Source of the DNA: a gamma proteobacterium endosymbiont of Lamellibrachia anaximandri
Lineage (GTDB): Bacteria; Pseudomonadota; Gammaproteobacteria; Chromatiales; Chromatiaceae
Direction of reading: 5' to 3'
Assembly (NCBI GenBank): GCA_016756835.1
Contig: JAESPE010000041.1
Location: 1-32,618, forward strand
DNA length: 32,618 bases
Part shown: one piece after another, positions 31,311 through 32,618 of the stretch
Position numbering within the stretch: the first letter of the stretch is position 1
How the letters are laid out: each line of letters starts with the position of its first letter
Notes under the pieces: model-generated
Databases searched by the model: none
Seen by the model: only the letters and a program-made list of their open reading frames with translations
Told to the model about the DNA's origin: nothing
Translations under genes and position numbers: made by a program

Positions 31311-32567
31311 TTGAGTAGAGATCCGTGGCCACCGCAGTCAGGGACGCGTCACGCCCTGCCCTACCCCCCAGAATCGGAATTGAGTCTGCACGATTACATC
31401 GGCATCCTGATCGGTGCGCGCGGCATGATAACTGCGATTGTTGCGATCTCGCTTCTAATTGGGGCTGCCGTGGCTTTTTTGCCATCTCCGGTGTTCGAGG
31501 CCGACGCATTGGTCAAGGCAGAAGAGGAGGCGAGCACCCTATCCGCCCTGGATCAAGTCAACTCCCTGTTTGCAGACCAGTCCCCAGTCAACGCAGAGAT
31601 CGAATTTCTCAACTCCCGGCGAGTCCTCGGCAGAGCGGTTGACAATCTACGCCTCGACGTAAAAGCGACTCCCCTCTATTTCCCACTGGTCGGTGAGTTT
31701 CTGGCCCGCCGTTTCCGAGGGGGCGAAGGGGATCTGGCCAAACCACTGCTCGGCCTTGAGGGCTATTCCTGGGGTGGTGAATGGATCGAAGTCGCAGAAC
31801 TGAATGTGCCGGCGAACCTGCTCGATGTCACCCTGACACTGGTAATGCTGGATTCCCAGCGTTACCGGCTGTTCGATCCGGACGGTGAACTGCTGCTTGA
31901 GGGACAGGTGGGCGAGAGCCCGCAGCCACTCCCGGGGACGGCCGACCTACGGCTCAGGATCAGCGGACTGCAGGCGCATCCGGGAAGCCGGTTCAACCTG
32001 GTTCGACAGGCACGGCTAACGGCAATCAAGGCGCTAAAGGATCGTTTCTCCGCGAAGGAAACAAGCCGTCAATCGGAATTGATTCGGTTGACACTGTCGG
32101 GGGCAAATCGGCAGAAAACCGCAGTGATCCTGAATGAGATCATCCGTATATTCGTGGAACAGAAGTCAAGATTCCTTTCCGTGGAAGCCGAAAGAACCCT
32201 CGATTTCCTGCAGGACCAGCTTCCCGAGCTACGCGCCGCTATGGAAAGGGCTGAGTCCGCTCTCAATGACTTCCGCCTGAAACAGGGGTCTGTGGATCTG
32301 CCGCTGGAGACACAATCCGTCCTGAAAAGCACCGTGGCAGTTGACGCACAGACCACGGAACTGCGTCAGAACCGGGACGAGCTGCGACAAAAATTCACTG
32401 AGGCTCATCCCAGTATAGTGGCGCTGGATGCCCAACTGACACGCCTGCGCAAGGAGAAACGCAGCCTAATTTCAAAAATCAAGGATCTGCCTGAAACACA
32501 GCAGCAGATGTTGCGTCTGGTGCGCCCAACCTTCGAAGGTATCATTGACGATGCTGTCGGAGCTTGA
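31311..32567 (+). CDS. Truncated Wzc-like polysaccharide co-polymerase
   Basis: The 418-aa product starts at TTG 31311. It has a short cytoplasmic N-terminus (SELSLHDYIGILIGARG), one transmembrane helix near residues 39-57 and a large periplasmic domain with coiled coil (about residues 280-390). It runs up to LPETQQQMLRLVR, a motif that in complete Wzc/BY-kinase proteins leads into EVN-x-ELY, the second membrane helix and a tyrosine kinase. Here the sequence departs from the family right after that motif and stops within about 14 residues (PTFEGIIDDAVGA). Complete Wzc is about 700-720 residues, so about 300 are missing. It is probably non-functional, or interrupted by an insertion whose edge lies near 32525. 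Confidence 0.75.
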   Translation: MSRDPWPPQSGTRHALPYPPESELSLHDYIGILIGARGMITAIVAISLLIGAAVAFLPSPVFEADALVKAEEEASTLSALDQVNSLFADQSPVNAEIEFLNSRRVLGRAVDNLRLDVKATPLYFPLVGEFLARRFRGGEGDLAKPLLGLEGYSWGGEWIEVAELNVPANLLDVTLTLVMLDSQRYRLFDPDGELLLEGQVGESPQPLPGTADLRLRISGLQAHPGSRFNLVRQARLTAIKALKDRFSAKETSRQSELIRLTLSGANRQKTAVILNEIIRIFVEQKSRFLSVEAERTLDFLQDQLPELRAAMERAESALNDFRLKQGSVDLPLETQSVLKSTVAVDAQTTELRQNRDELRQKFTEAHPSIVALDAQLTRLRKEKRSLISKIKDLPETQQQMLRLVRPTFEGIIDDAVGA

Positions 32568-32583
32568 GCATGTTTGGAATGCC

Positions 32584-32613
32584 CCTGATTTTGTAAGGAG
32601 GAAATAAATCAGG
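32584..32613. repeat. Inverted repeat at the window end
   Basis: CCTGATTT (32584-32591) and AAATCAGG (32606-32613) flank a 14-base spacer that contains AAGGAGGAAAT, a strong ribosome-binding-site-like sequence. It lies just beyond the point where wzc is broken, so it may belong to whatever interrupted the gene. The window ends too soon to say. Confidence 0.35.
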
Positions 32614-32618
32614 TGCGC

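Overview
This window looks like a carbon-fixation gene island of a gammaproteobacterial chemolithoautotroph. The best guess is a sulfur oxidiser close to the tubeworm and bivalve symbionts or their free-living relatives. That guess rests on a two-subunit ATP citrate lyase with a very long large subunit (the form known as type II, reported from vestimentiferan symbionts), a monomeric NADP-isocitrate dehydrogenase, a proton-translocating transhydrogenase and gammaproteobacterial-style REP hairpins. No rRNA, tRNA or species marker is present, so the organism is inferred.

Positions 1-12,410 hold one tightly packed, same-strand cluster, with many ATGA overlaps, that closes at a rho-independent terminator. 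It runs: end of an unidentified (FAD-protein-like) gene, frdB, frdA, hdrC, hdrB, korD-korA-korB-korC, hdrA, mvhD/flxD and three flavin/iron-sulfur genes resembling flxC, flxB and flxA. It thus joins an anchorless fumarate reductase, a complete HdrABC set, 2-oxoglutarate:ferredoxin oxidoreductase and an NAD(P)H-oxidising Flx-type module. I read it as a possible electron-bifurcating unit. NADH would be split between ferredoxin, which drives CO2 fixation by Kor, and fumarate reduction through HdrBC-FrdAB. This is the most interesting observation in the window.

Positions 12,470-18,909 hold aclB, aclA and icd, ending at a second strong terminator. Two rubrerythrin-like ferritin-fold genes follow (18,958-20,273), separated by a 160-bp MITE with CTAG target duplications. 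From 20,271 to 21,869 there are tandem hairpin repeats, a minus-strand cyclic-nucleotide-binding protein and the remains of a GltD-like flavoprotein gene. Positions 21,870-27,921 carry acn, pntA, pntB and mdh. Together the cluster covers ATP citrate lyase, malate dehydrogenase, fumarate reductase, 2-oxoglutarate synthase, isocitrate dehydrogenase and aconitase. PntAB could supply the NADPH needed for reductive carboxylation. Fumarase, succinyl-CoA synthetase and pyruvate synthase are not in the window.

After a REP-containing gap of about 670 bp the content changes to exopolysaccharide export: a DUF1972-type glycosyltransferase, a Wza-like outer-membrane lipoprotein and a Wzc-like co-polymerase. 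The last is cut off just before its second membrane helix and kinase domain, close to the window end.
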